From Plecoglossus altivelis (Eukaryota; Chordata; Actinopteri; Osmeriformes; Plecoglossidae), in assembly GCA_036571765.1 (NCBI GenBank), contig BROE01000015.1, forward strand, positions 5,312,977-5,376,976: a stretch of DNA of 64,000 bases, read 5' to 3'. The position numbers and the translations under genes are program-made. This document shows, piece by piece, positions 1-13,500 of the stretch; position 1 is the first letter of the stretch; the number at the start of each line of letters is the position of its first letter. The notes beneath the pieces were generated by a model. The model worked only from the letters and a program-made list of their open reading frames with translations. It did no database searches and had not been told where the DNA came from.

Positions 1-3000
1 TCAGTTTAACCTTTTTCATCTATGTATTTTAATTATTAAGATTATAAAGGATCATGAGTTGACATCCGGTGTTTTGATTGTCAGAAAGCAATATGCCACT
101 TCCTCTGACACTCTTAGAGACAACTTAAACCTATTGTTGGTTTTTAAGAAACAGGTAAGAGCTTAACAAATAACTTTCCTGTGAAAAATAATAATGAAAC
201 AAAACACAGGAATATTTGACAATGAACTTTAGACCGCAAAATATACAACATAAAAAACTACGTTTAAATCAGTTGACCCCTTTCATTTTCCATGAATTTC
301 TGGGAAGAAAGGAAAAGGTTTACTTCATACCTTTACCTATCAATATGTACGATTTAGATGCCACTTTTAGAGAAGAGTAGAGAAAATCTTTTACATCAGT
401 GACAAGTTTTTCTTTGTAAATGTAAGCATTACTGCATTTTTGGCAGACAGCTTATTTTCTCATCAACAATATTCTCTGCTGTGCTAAAAAGTTGCTTGCT
501 ATCTAATTGACTAATTAATCAGGAGGCATCAAATTATAATAGAAATTAGAACAATACAAATATCAATGACGACACTTAAGTTGTCTAACGTAGTGCAAAA
601 AAAGACAGTAACAACTTCGATATATGACAATTATATTAATATAAATATGTAGCTATAAAAAGGTAAAAAAGGCAAAAAAACTGAAAAGATTGGTTGGGTA
701 AGAAGCAACAGTGATGCTACACAAACTGCTCTATATTTAAATTGAATTGGCTAATGTTCATTTTTGCATTGTTAAACAAATTCCCATCTATCAATAGCAC
801 CCAGACTCCCACTCCTCAGTATGAGACAACGGCCCCGGTGAATTTAGGTGGTACTGCATATCTGGGTAGGCAGTCGGCTCGTCTGGTCATTTTTATTCTA
901 TGAACTAGATTTTTCATACAACTTTTTTTGTGTGGATTTTTCGCTTAGTGTAAAACTAATCAGAAATGGTTGAACCAGCACCCCATTTACTTGCTAACGT
1001 CAAGTTAAGTTGCCTGGAAATGTGCTCGCAGATACATACAGGATATGAGCACAAAACGGAACAGTAGTCGATCGCCTATACTCCGAGCTGAACGAGGACA
1101 CGGAGAAAGGGCTTGATCATCTACAGATGTCTGCCCTGCTGTAGCCAGTTTTACTAATGGTTGCAGACATGCATGATGGTTGCTTATTGCATTTATTTCC
1201 GTTATTTTGATGCAGATTTAACTATTTTGTTACAAATGTTATGTTCATGGCATGACAAACGTAATTGCAGCCCAATATAATTTGCGATATCATGGCATGT
1301 TAAGGCCTCATTATAGATTGCTGACACATTATTCTGGAGGAAAAACGATGATGAACACAGTGCCTGATGACACAGTTATCAGACAATGTTATTGTTATGC
1401 ATCGTTATGGCAGTTTGCACCACAATGATGGCATTAATAATAACTGTAAGCTAGTAGCGGTAAAGCGACACTCATATTCATTATAATAGTAACATATATA
1501 ACTCATTTAGCTTTTTTTCCCAAGCAAGAACAGCAAGGAGCCAGATATTGAAGTTTACAGTAAATTTTATCCTACACAATAAGCCCCTAATGAAGTCATA
1601 CTATAAACATGCAAAAACAACATATATGTGGTGAGTCTGAGTCATACAATGGCATATACATTACATTTACAATAAGCTTGTATTACAAAAAACAATAGAA
1701 AGAAATACTACTCAGCAATCGCATTGATTCGCGTGAAGGCATTGTGTATCTGATTCTTAATAGGACATTTACCCCACTCTGCAAGTTTTCTGACTTTACT
1801 GCAATGCTTTAGCTCACAGGCTAGCAACCAGATGTCGCAAAGTATGATGTGTACAGTTAGTTGCAAGCATGCACAAGTTTTAGATCTAGGAACAAGGCGA
1901 ACCCCTGGTCTGCGCAAGACCGAAGGAGCCGGAACTGGAAAGATGGCTCGGCCCAGTACGTGCTTTCGCTTGCCTCACAGCTTCACTGAGCACTTTTCAT
2001 AGAAATTAATGGGGATGTCGTCTTTAATAGCACCTAGGCCTACATGTACATCTTAAGGCGTTGCTGCCATTTGTTCCATCCACTCTCGGGTGTAGTGGCC
2101 TGTAATATTTGTTGGTGCTTCCTGTAATGGATAGTTGATAGCGTAGCTGGCAATCAAGTTACAAGGATGTTGCTGTGGGTGTGGTCACATTGAAAGCATC
2201 AAGTCATAAGAAGGTCAGTGCCTCCATAGATTTTGTCCCCAAACTGTGAAGTCATTTACACTCTAGGAATTGAGTAATTTCAATGCACAAGCACATTGAA
2301 CCTGCAAAAGCGTGACAAGTGCTTGCTTACAGGTACCTGTTCAACTCTTAGTTGTTGAATTTGTGCGCAATTACACATTTCTGCAAGCCAAAAGTAAATA
2401 TCTGTGCACGTGAAAGGATCTATGAGCTTGTGACTTCTGACATAAGTCAGACGCCATAGGAACAGCTGTGCCTGCCTTTCTGCAGCACTGCTGTGTGAGC
2501 GGTAATGTGTCAACTGGAGTCAGAGTTGGCACTGTTGGTATCGATATTGTTGCAAATTGGTATCTAATCCGAATTTTTTTTTTGTATTGATCAGTGTTCG
2601 AGAATCTTTTCTTGATTACCCTAATGAGCCAGTAGGTCTTCAGTTATTATGGGTTCTCTGGTATGTGAAAACGTATTGTTATTGGTGGTATTATTATTAT
2701 TATTATTATATTGGTGCAATGGGGGTCAACGGCAGCCCCTAGACAAATTATGTGAAAAGCTGTGAAGTTTAACATGTTGAAACTGCAGCAAATTAGGAAC
2801 TACCATACCAGACATGGGCCAATTTAGACAGAAGGTGGTGCTACAGGCCACGCCCCAATTTCACAATTTTCTTGATAGTTTTTTTGTGTGACCAATCAGT
2901 CACAATTCTAAAACCTGTTATATATTTCCTATTTCCTATGAGGAACATGGGAGTTTTCTTTACAATAAAGATTTGCCTTAAATTTACGTAAATGTATACA

Positions 3001-5603
3001 CGAAGTGGCTTCAATTAACTTGAAATATGAAACTGAGTTGTATGACGTCTTCCTATAGGGTGATATGCAATAAGGAATATATTACAAAATGGCCAAATTA
3101 TAAATATATTGGTGAATTTGCACCTTTGGCTCATTTCATGTATCTTTAAGTGACACATACGACTACAGACCCACTGTTCCACTCACAAGGTAGACACTAC
3201 AAAAAGCTACCATGTGCAAAGGCAATATAATATCTCCAAAGTTATTGATTTAAAGAGAAATACACTTTATTGCTTTACACATCCACTATTTATTCATTAA
3301 CTGATACTTAGATTTAATCAAAAGTTCAGTGGAAGATTCTTGACAATGATTAGTACACAAATCTGAGAAATAGTTGTGAATGTAAGAAAAAGTAAATTTA
3401 TTGTGAATAGGCATGCTTCATTATTTGCTAAAGCTTCTTCCAATGTACAGTCTCCCTTGCGCCACAGCGTGCACGTGCTCCAAATTCTCACAGACTCATC
3501 CTGGCCCCTGTTACTCATGTGATCTTAGGGAGAGTACACACATCCAAGGTCTTCTGAAAAGGGTGGGATTACTAAAACCCCAACTTCACTCCTTGGCCAA
3601 TGTGGATCTAGGTATTATTGCGTTTGTGAAATTGTATGCAATGGTTAAAGATTCTCAAAATCCTGAAACAATAGTGTAGGCCATAAGTAACTACCTCACC
3701 GCAAACGACCTGCTAATTCCCATAGGTGGCAAAGTGACGGCATTCCCACACCATGACTCTAAAATGTTGGAAACTTGCTATACATATCTTATTTCTAATG
3801 TGAAACAGAACAGCCATTGTTGACCCATACAGTCCACCATGTACAATGGGGGGGGGGGATTAAATGCACAAAAATCATCTTAGGAACTTTAACTATTTGT
3901 CTTAAAATTTGGTATGTACATGTAGGCCACATGTGTACCTATGCTAGTTTGATATTAGCTATGGAAATTACAGTTAATGCAATTAGGAGGGTGGCTTTTT
4001 CGACATACAAGTTTTCTTGGTGTTTATGATTTGAATATACTTGTGTACACGTTAGTGAGCTCCGACCAAGCAGGTCTACTTTCATTGGACAAGGGGCATT
4101 CCCTGAGTGCTGACATTTGACTGCCTCAGACAGCATGGGTCTGCCACTGGCCCCTATGAAAAGGCTCTTGTCTTGATTTGCATTGTGAATAGAAGAGGTT
4201 CTATACCAATGGGTGGCCATGCTGGGGCCAGTTGTACTGTTAAGATGGTCATAAAACATTATTGTTTTCATATAGCTTTCTTCCCAGAATTGCAGGCACT
4301 AACAAGCAAAAGCAGTGGCACCCCAAAAACATTTCATAGGAGGGGTGAAAATGAGAAGTAGAAAAGTGCAACACCGTCCCACTACCATTATCTCTAATTC
4401 ACTCTTATGAATCTCATCTGTGTTGTCTGCAAACTGCTATAGTATGGGCCTACTCAAAAGTTGTAAAGTCACTGGAATTGTGTGGGAAGGATTTGACAAG
4501 TGTGCTGACTGTATTCCTCTACTGATACCATGGGCGTGGACTGTTGGACTACTTACTATTCACTTTGACTTGAGTGATATGTGAAGAATGAATGGCACAT
4601 GCAATGGTGAAGAGCTATAACCCAGGGCTGATAGTAACTGGTGTTGGAAAACACATGTAGAGGAACTTGGGAAAAAGGTGGTGGTGTGGAAAGTCTCTCA
4701 AAACCGTGTTGAATGGGAAGAGCATATTAGATGGCATTGTATCAAGTCCATGGGATATTTACAATTGTAGAAGGTCAATAAATCTGTTTTTAACCTTCAA
4801 GGGTGTGATTTGTTGGATAAGAAAACCTCACACCTTGGTTTAAAGCCCTGGTGGCTTAGTAGCCATTCTGGTCTAGTAGCTGTTATTTGGCTAGTTTGGC
4901 CACAGCTAATGCTACTGTTTCAAAGAAACAAGTTATCCTCAGACTCAACCACTTCTTAATTTAGTCTTCTTGCAAGTGCAATTAAATTAATGATTAGACA
5001 TTGATTATATATTTGACAGATGTGATTGCAAGGCAAGATTGACTTTCCCTATGCGTTTCCCCTTTGAAGCCTAGTGTCCATGGACTTCAATGGCCCTGTT
5101 TTGATCAGTTTTTTTTCCTTTCTCCAATGCTTCAAAAGTATATGGTCATTGGATAAAAACTACAATTATGTCCTGCCTGCAGACGCTCAGCATCTCTGGG
5201 TGTCAATGGAGGAGTGGGCTGGCCTAGACTCCGAGCTTCTCTATCAGTTGAGGGCCTGTCAAAAGACTGCATCTTTTTGACTGACATTGATTTTGTACTG
5301 TAAAATGTTGCCAAAGCTGTTGGAGCTCAATCATAGTGCGGATTTTACAAGTGTAGTTGAAAGACAAACTGTTGCATCATATTTATTGGTATTAGTGTGG
5401 CAAAATTGCTGGCCAATTTTCATCATACATTTCATACAATTATACAGTACAATTTTAAATTAGCTATTGGTCCAGTTGTTATGAATTGCCGTGTACATTT
5501 ATGAACTAAATGTATATCATATCAATTGTAAATTAGTTTGCACTGTTGAGGAGCAACCAACCATTGCTGCCTACATCTGTATTTTTTTATTTTCTTCTTG
5601 CAG
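1..5603. other. Non-coding sequence upstream of the first visible chd1 exon (probably one chd1 intron)
   Basis: No exon of chd1 or another gene could be recognised here. The chd1 segment expected just before the first visible exon (the acidic linker ahead of chromodomain 1) was looked for and not found, so those exons are probably beyond the left edge. The stretch is AT-rich, with a TTA microsatellite near 2690, a G run near 3848 and a short GC-richer patch near 1890-1960. The interval ends in a pyrimidine-rich tract and CAG, a normal splice acceptor. A distant upstream promoter or an unrecognised non-coding RNA cannot be excluded. Confidence 0.6.
2689..2711. repeat. TTA/TAT trinucleotide microsatellite
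   Basis: About eight uninterrupted TAT/TTA units are visible. It lies in the presumed chd1 intron and has no evident function. Confidence 0.85.
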
Positions 5604-7549
5604 CAACGGGTGGCACCACAACAGTGTATGCGGTTGAGGCCGATGGGGACCCCAATGGCAATTTCAATCCAAACAAGGAGGCCGGGGAGACACAATACCT
5701 GATCAAGTGGAAGAACTGGTCACACATACACAACACCTGGGAGACGGAAGACACTCTCAAACTGCAGAATGTCAAGGGAATGAAGAAGCTGGACAACTTC
5801 AAGAAGAAAGATCAGGAAAAGAGGAAATGGTAAGTGTGCGTGGCAGGGGGACTAGTTGAATTATAAACAAACTGCAAATGTCTACTTGAGTGCTGTTTTT
5901 TGATAAAAGTAAGAGCTTTCATGGGAGATAACCATCATTCAACCTGACCAACATTGCAAAGTTGACATTATGGTATACTGTTGTCTTTAAGGCTCAAGGC
6001 AGCTTCGCCAGAAGATGTGGAGTACTTCAATTGCCAAGAGGAGCTTATGGATGACTTGCATTCACAATATCAGCTAGTAGAGAGAATCATTGGTAAATTT
6101 TAAAATATCAAAATAATGCATTTTATATGCAATTAAGTATAAATAAAAAGGTATACGCTACTGACAGATAAACATCAACTGCATATGTCCACAGGCAAAT
6201 TACTTTAAAGACGTGTTTTGTCATTCACACAGGGCATTCAAATCAGAAATCAGCAGCAGGCTACCCAGACTACCTGTGCAAGTGGCAGGGTCTGCCCTAC
6301 TCAGAGTGCAGCTGGGAAGACGGAGCCCTAATAGGCAGAAAGTTCCAGAAGTGCATTGACGACTACATGAGTCGGAACCAGTCCAAGACCATTCCCTACA
6401 GAGATTGCAAGGTAAACTGCTTGCTGGATTACTGTCAGTGGGGTCTGTTATGGTTTTACTGACAAAATGGGGGATTAGAAGTAAGGTTTTAGTATCATTT
6501 TAGGACTAAATATATATTTTGTCTAATATTTAAGTATTGGACTATTTATTAAAATTGTTTTGTAAGGACTGGTAACAAAGTTATACTGACTTGTATATAT
6601 ATATGTGTATATATATATGTGTATATATATATGTGTATATATATATNNNNNNNNNNNNNNNNNNNNNNNNNNNNNNNNNNNNNNNNNNNNNNNNNNNNNN
6701 NNNNNNNNNNNNNNNNNNNNNNNNNNNNNNNNNNNNNNNNNNNNNNNNNNNNNNNNNNNNNNNNNNNNNNNNNNNNNNNNNNNNNNNNNNNNNNNNNNNN
6801 NNNNNNNNNNNNNNNNNNNNNNNNNNNNNNNNNNNNNNNNNNNNNNNNNNNNNNNNNNNNNNNNNNNNNNNNNNNNNNNNNNNNNNNNNNNNNNNNNNNN
6901 NNNNNNNNNNNNNNNNNNNNNNNNNNNNNNNNNNNNNNNNNNNNNNNNNNNNNNNNNNNNNNNNNNNNNNNNNNNNNNNNNNNNNNNNNNNNNNNNNNNN
7001 NNNNNNNNNNNNNNNNNNNNNNNNNNNNNNNNNNNNNNNNNNNNNNNNNNNNNNNNNNNNNNNNNNNNNNNNNNNNNNNNNNNNNNNNNNNNNNNNNNNN
7101 NNNNNNNNNNNNNNNNNNNNNNNNNNNNNNNNNNNNNNNNNNNNNNNNNNNNNNNNNNNNNNNNNNNNNNNNNNNNNNNNNNNNNNNNNNNNNNNNNNNN
7201 NNNNNNNNNNNNNNNNNNNNNNNNNNNNNNNNNNNNNNNNNNNNNNNNNNNNNNNNNNNNNNNNNNNNNNNNNNNNNNNNNNNNNNNNNNNNNNNNNNNN
7301 NNNNNNNNNNNNNNNNNNNNNNNNNNNNNNNNNNNNNNNNNNNNNNNNNNNNNNNNNNNNNNNNNNNNNNNNNNNNNNNNNNNNNNNNNNNNTATGTGTG
7401 TAAATATATATGTGTGTATATATACACAAATATACACACACAAAATATATACATATATATACATATATATATGTGTATATATGTGTATATTATATATATT
7501 ATATATATATATTATATAATAATATATAATAATAATAATAAAAAAATAC

Positions 7550-7592
<43 letters not shown>

Positions 7593-10500
7593 AATTTTTA
7601 CTAATTCCATTTGAGCCCCTCGGTTAAGGGGACTGTGTAAAAATAGTTGCAATTCCAAAATGTTTCATAGAAAAGTTTTGTTGAACCCCTTAAATTAAAG
7701 TGAATGTCTGCACCTCAGTTGCATCTCAGTTATTTGATTTCAAATCCATTGTGGTGATGTACAGAGCAAAAATGATAATCATGTCACGTCCAGATATTTC
7801 CGAACCCTAACTGTATGGTAACATATCAAACACTGTATACTATAATGACAGAAATTATTCTTTTAAACCTGGAATGATTTTTCAGTGTCATGTGATGCGC
7901 TGTCATCTGTCCTTTCCACAGGTGCTGAAGCAGAGACCCAGGTTTGTACCCATGAAAAAACAGCCATCTTACATTGGAGGTGATGGGCTGGAGCTCCGAG
8001 ATTACCAGCTAGACAGTTTAAATTGGATGGCCCACTCCTGGTGCAAGTACGTCCTTTCTTCCTTTTTCCTTCTCTTTGTTGAGTTTTTCTAAAACCCCAA
8101 ACTAATTTTTATTTAAACAGTTATTTAGACTTCTAATAATTTATTAAACCGTTTCAATGACCCAAAAAGGTTTATAGAATTATTTTATTCCTGTTATCTC
8201 CGTCTGTCCAGAGGAAACAGCTGCATCCTAGCTGATGAAATGGGTCTAGGCAAGACCATCCAGACCATCAGCTTCCTTAATTACCTGTTTCACGAGCACC
8301 AACTATATGGGCCTTTTCTGCTGGTGGTGCCCCTGTCCACTCTCACATCCTGGCAGAGAGAGGTGCAGCTCTGGGCCCCCCTCATGAACATTGTTGTCTA
8401 CCTGGGTGACATTCGCAGTAGAGGCATGGTATGGAACAACCGTTATATTACATTTTTGTTTGGGTGTGCTAGTACTTGTTTTGAGTATTTATTTTTCCTT
8501 TTGTTGTGTGTAATTGTTGGTAACTATAAAGGAGCTTGATAATGGGACTTGAAAAGTGTTGACACTATCTGTACTCATTCACACCCTTTTAGATCAGAAC
8601 CCATGAATGGATGCACGTCCAGAACAAGAGACTGAAGCTAAACATCCTTCTGACAACATATGAAATTCTCTTGAAAGACAAGGTAATGTCATGTTTCTTG
8701 TAAATTTTTCTCATTATTTAGAAATACAACATAAAATACGTTAAATGGCCTTATCTATGGTCCTAACGTGTTAAATTCCAGAACGAGTTAAACTCGTATA
8801 ATTAATCTCTCGAATAATATAATTATTAAAATGCAACCTTGGAGTTCAGTTTAATCTTTAATGATATCCAACCCATATGTTATACATCTGTGTCATGCAT
8901 CTATTTTCTAAAAATATATTCTGGTTTACTCTGCCTAGTATAATATTTATTTGTTTTCCTGAAGTCATTCCTGGGTAACGTGAACTGGGCTTTTATTGGC
9001 GTGGACGAAGCCCACCGTCTAAAGAACGATGACTCTCTCCTCTACAAGACCATGATTGACTTCAAGTCCAACCACCGGCTTCTGATCACAGGAACACCAC
9101 TCCAGAACTCTCTCAAAGAGCTCTGGTCCTTGCTGCACTTCATCATGCCAGAGAAGTAGGTCATGTGTTTTTTTTGCATGCGTGTTTGAGGGGCATGCCA
9201 TATTTATAGTCTTATCTAGCTGTTCAGTGTAGTGGACTGTCCCTGTTCCTAAGTAGGCTTCTGATCCTTTGTAGAGGTCAGATGGCATTGAACCAGTATG
9301 TTTGTGTGTAGATATCTCCACATGCCCATGTGCACGTCTGCCTGTGTGTGTCTCTTTTGAAGTTGCTGGCACTTCATGCTCATGTTGTGTGCCCAGGTTC
9401 CACTCGTGGGAGCTGTTTGAGGAGGAGCATGGGAAAGGCAGGGACTCTGGCTACACCAGTTTGCACAAGGAACTTGAGCCCTTCTTACTGCGGCGAGTCA
9501 AGAAGGATGTGGAAAAGTCTCTCCCGGCTAAGGTGGAGCAGATCCTCCGAGTGGAAATGAGCGCCATCCAAAAACAATACTACAAGTAAGAATACCACAG
9601 CGAAATAAAAAACACTATTGATTTCGAAACTATGGTACACTGAAATAAACTTTATACTCTTATGAGATAAAGACAATATTCAAATTCCTGCAAATTAACA
9701 TTTAAGATGATTATTTTATACATAAATGAAACCAACAGCTGACCGGATGGGCACAGTTTTAATGGGAGCAAAGACTTGAACGACTTTTGTTAACATTTTC
9801 AAAGGACATTGTTGGTTATATGCTAAATGGAAAGACTCAATTTCCCTTATTCTCACTTCTAACCTGGTTTTGTTTGTATGTGTGTCCTACCAGGTGGATC
9901 TTGACAAGGAACTACAAGGCCCTCAGTAAAGGCACCAAGGGCAGCACTTCTGGTTTTCTTAATATAATGATGGAACTTAAGAAGTGCTGCAATCACTGCT
10001 ACCTCATCAAGCCCCCAGAGGACAATGAGTGCTACAACAAAGCTGAGGCCTTACAGGTGTGTGCAGAGCATGCATGCGCCTCACACGCATAATTAGTGTT
10101 GCACGGTTGACTGATGTAGGTACCATATCAAGATACTGGCTTTCTGGAAACGACTAGATCGATCAAGAAAACAGGTACTTTTATTTGGCAACAGTTGAAC
10201 CTTAATAAAATCTGTAGGCTACTGTGTCTTCATGAAAAGCAGTTGTGTGTGTGTGTGTGATCTCATGCCCATGCCCTGCTGCGTGCCGCTGGTGTTTGGA
10301 GAATTCCCCGGTTCCCACTTCCACGGGAGTGTGTGAAAATTCGACAGTTAGATTTTTCCATTTTCTAAGACTCAATTGCGGGCACTTTGGTTGCAAATGC
10401 TACTAACATTTTATTTGTGGGACGTCTAAATATATTATCAGGAAGTGTAGCAGATTACTTGGAACATAACCTGGACCCTGGACAGATTGAAGTGGACACT

Positions 10501-13500
10501 GCACCTTTAAAGGCGCTGTAAGGTCGACTACGATGTTTTGGGTTTGCTGGCTGCGTATTGTTTCCAAAAAGTGTTGTCTTTGTAGGCCTACTTGCATAAA
10601 CAATGGACAAAGCTGTCTGCCAAAATGAAGAAGTTTGTCAACGTTCCATCTTTCCAACTCCTTACAGGAGCGGTTGTGCAAGTGCAAATAACTGTTGCGG
10701 CTGCAACACGTTTTCATTTCTCTACAAAATGCTTACTAATTGCACAGGAGTATGTGCCTGTAAACTGATACATATACTGGTCCATAGTTCTGTCCAACAC
10801 TGCTTACCGAATTATACTTAATCTTTAGATTCTTAATCACTATGAATTAAGTATTAAAGTAAACACTGGCCATCATTCACTCCCTTTGTAAGGCACCCGA
10901 GTGAAACGCACAAGTATAGATTACTTTACCTAAGCAGTTGAATAATCACTCGTGGACCTCACCCCTTACACATGTTGGCCAGCTCTGGCAGACTCGCTCC
11001 ATCCTCGTTTTTGAACATGTACACATGTAAATACATTTGTACTGTCACCAAAATTCTAAAATGGTTTTAAAATGCAACTGTTTGGTCACGGTCTAGAGCC
11101 TTCCACAAAAAACCTTTGACTGAAATAACTTGAAACTGTCAAAAGTCCCATTCACCATTGTTTATTTTACATTTAATAGAAATCACACTTTGCTTTGGAT
11201 TTTGTTTTCCAACATGATATTGTAAGTAATAAAACAAACAAGCGAGGCATGGACAAAAATGATGAGACCTTCAACCTGATATGTAGTTGCACAACCTCGC
11301 TGCAATCAATGTTTTCTGTAGCTCTCAATGAGTCTTTCCTTCTATCTCACTCCTTGTTATTGCCTCTTTCTCTCCCACTTTCAAACGCTCTTCCCTTACT
11401 ATCCCTCTGTCTTTATAGCACCTCATCCGTAGCAGTGGGAAGTTGCTGCTGCTGGACAAGCTGCTGCTGCGTCTAAGGGAGCGTGGCCACCGGGTCCTCA
11501 TCTTCTCCCAGATGGTCCGGATGCTGGACATCCTGGCCGAATACCTGAAGAGCCGCCAGTTCCTCTTCCAGGTCATTTTTCACACTACACTACCCACAAT
11601 TCTACAGACAGACTCCAATTCCCACCCTCTCTCAAAAGTTATGTACAAAATGGCACTGATTATCTCTTTCTAGTTCCTTAACTTACGATCCAAATGTATT
11701 TACTCAACCGAACAAGTCATTTGTTATATCTGCCTAGATCGGTTTTTACTAGTCCTTAATACTTTTTCAATTTATTTATGAATGTATTTGACGATGGTGT
11801 AGAGATTGGACGGCTCCATCAAAGGAGAAATGAGAAAGCAGGCGCTGGACCATTTCAATGCTGAAGGCTCTGAGGTAAGTGTTAGCTGCATCTTTTCAAT
11901 CTGTCTGTGGACCAATGGTTGAATCATGTAACAAAAACATAATTAACCTCCCCGCTTCCTCTTTAAGGACTTCTGCTTCCTGTTGTCAACTCGAGCGGGA
12001 GGCCTAGGCATCAATTTGGCATCTGCCGACACAGTAGTTATTTTCGATTCGGACTGGAACCCCCAGAACGATCTGCAGGCACAGGCCAGGGCTCACAGGA
12101 TTGGCCAGAAGAGACAGGTAATATAACCACTTGCCCAGCTATGTTTGTACATATTCATAACATGTGACTGCTAAGAAAAGAGCATTGTAACCAAAATAGT
12201 TTAAAGAGTTGGAAGTCAAATGCTCCATAATCATTGATTTGATTTCATTAACATTTTTGTGATAGATACTATTCATATTTAAGTTCTCCAGCAAAATGTA
12301 ATTCTCACAAACTGATCTTTTAACACTAAACCACAGAGAGCTTACTTGGAGAGGTTAGGGGTTAAATGACAGTCTTCAGACAGGGATATTGCTACAAGTA
12401 ACCATTACAAGTAATGCTTGCATGGAGCAAAAGCACTGTTCAAAAATGAATGTACCTTTTTCAGTTTGTAATTTATTTTCATGCTTATAGTTTGTGATTA
12501 GTTCATTATAGCGTTTCTTTCAAAATGCAAGTCATTGGCTAATGATGTTAAGCGCATTTTTTGACTACACTGGGTCTATAGTAGCCCAACATTATCAACA
12601 TGTGGTCGGCTGCATTGTTCCTGTCAAAAGTACACACCTGGATATCATAAACATTCTAATTAGGTCTAGTTCTACAATAAAAAGATGTAATGTTCTTAAT
12701 TGTTTTCTGGACACAGTCCAAGTATTGCAAATGTGAATGTAAGTAGTTTGGAAATTCTGGGCTACGTTTATTTGATATTAGGCTATATGTTGATGCCTAG
12801 CCTAATTTTAAAAAATTCGGTTTGACAAGACAGGCAGTGTAGCCATTAATAGGCTACAATAGTATTAATTAGATAATATTATACTCGTTGTGAACTTTGA
12901 TTTTATGTAGACTATCACTGTACTTTGGGATTTCAGTTTCATGTGTTAATGGCAGGTTACACAAGGCAGTAGTGCATATGAAACAAAAGTTTCATTTGAT
13001 TAATCAAGTAGACGCCCTATCTACTACCAACTAACAAACAGGCAGGATATTATGTTGTAATATATTCAAGTTGTTTGAAAGATGACAGATCCCATCCCAC
13101 CTTCTGGTGATCGATCGCATATTGTATTGATGGATTTGGTGTCAACAGTTTCTTTTAATGTTGTCAAGCTTACACAAAGCATTCCATTCTGATTGGCTTA
13201 CTTATGGCTCAAGAATAAATTGAATTTATCGTATTATATTGTTCACGTACTTTGACCAAATTATGGGCATTAATGTAGTCATGTAAGAGGTTATAAAATA
13301 CTCATATCTCTGGAAATTTTTGAAAGTTATTATAAATTATTTCATTTTGTGGGCTGTTCCAATGTTAGGTGAGAATTTGAAAAGAGGGATTGAATGTGAA
13401 GTAGGAAGTCATACTTTCTTGCAATTTACGATTACTAAAATGATTGTTCCTGCTATACCATAACATAAGAATTGTGCTTATGGTCAACACACCAACACAT

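Noticed and set aside
1690..1990. GC-richer patch with a 69-codon minus-strand ORF, possible first exon of another gene
   Set aside because: No recognisable protein and no clear splice or promoter signals, so not called.
3939..4271. 110-codon minus-strand ORF in the upstream chd1 intron
   Set aside because: No recognisable domain, low-complexity surroundings, and no splice or promoter support.
5074..5320. ORF just upstream of the first visible chd1 exon as a possible chd1 exon
   Set aside because: The translation does not resemble the CHD1 N-terminus and has no suitable splice frame.
6523..7590. Several ORFs of 270-342 codons on both strands
   Set aside because: They are read through undetermined bases and TATA repeats; there is no protein evidence.
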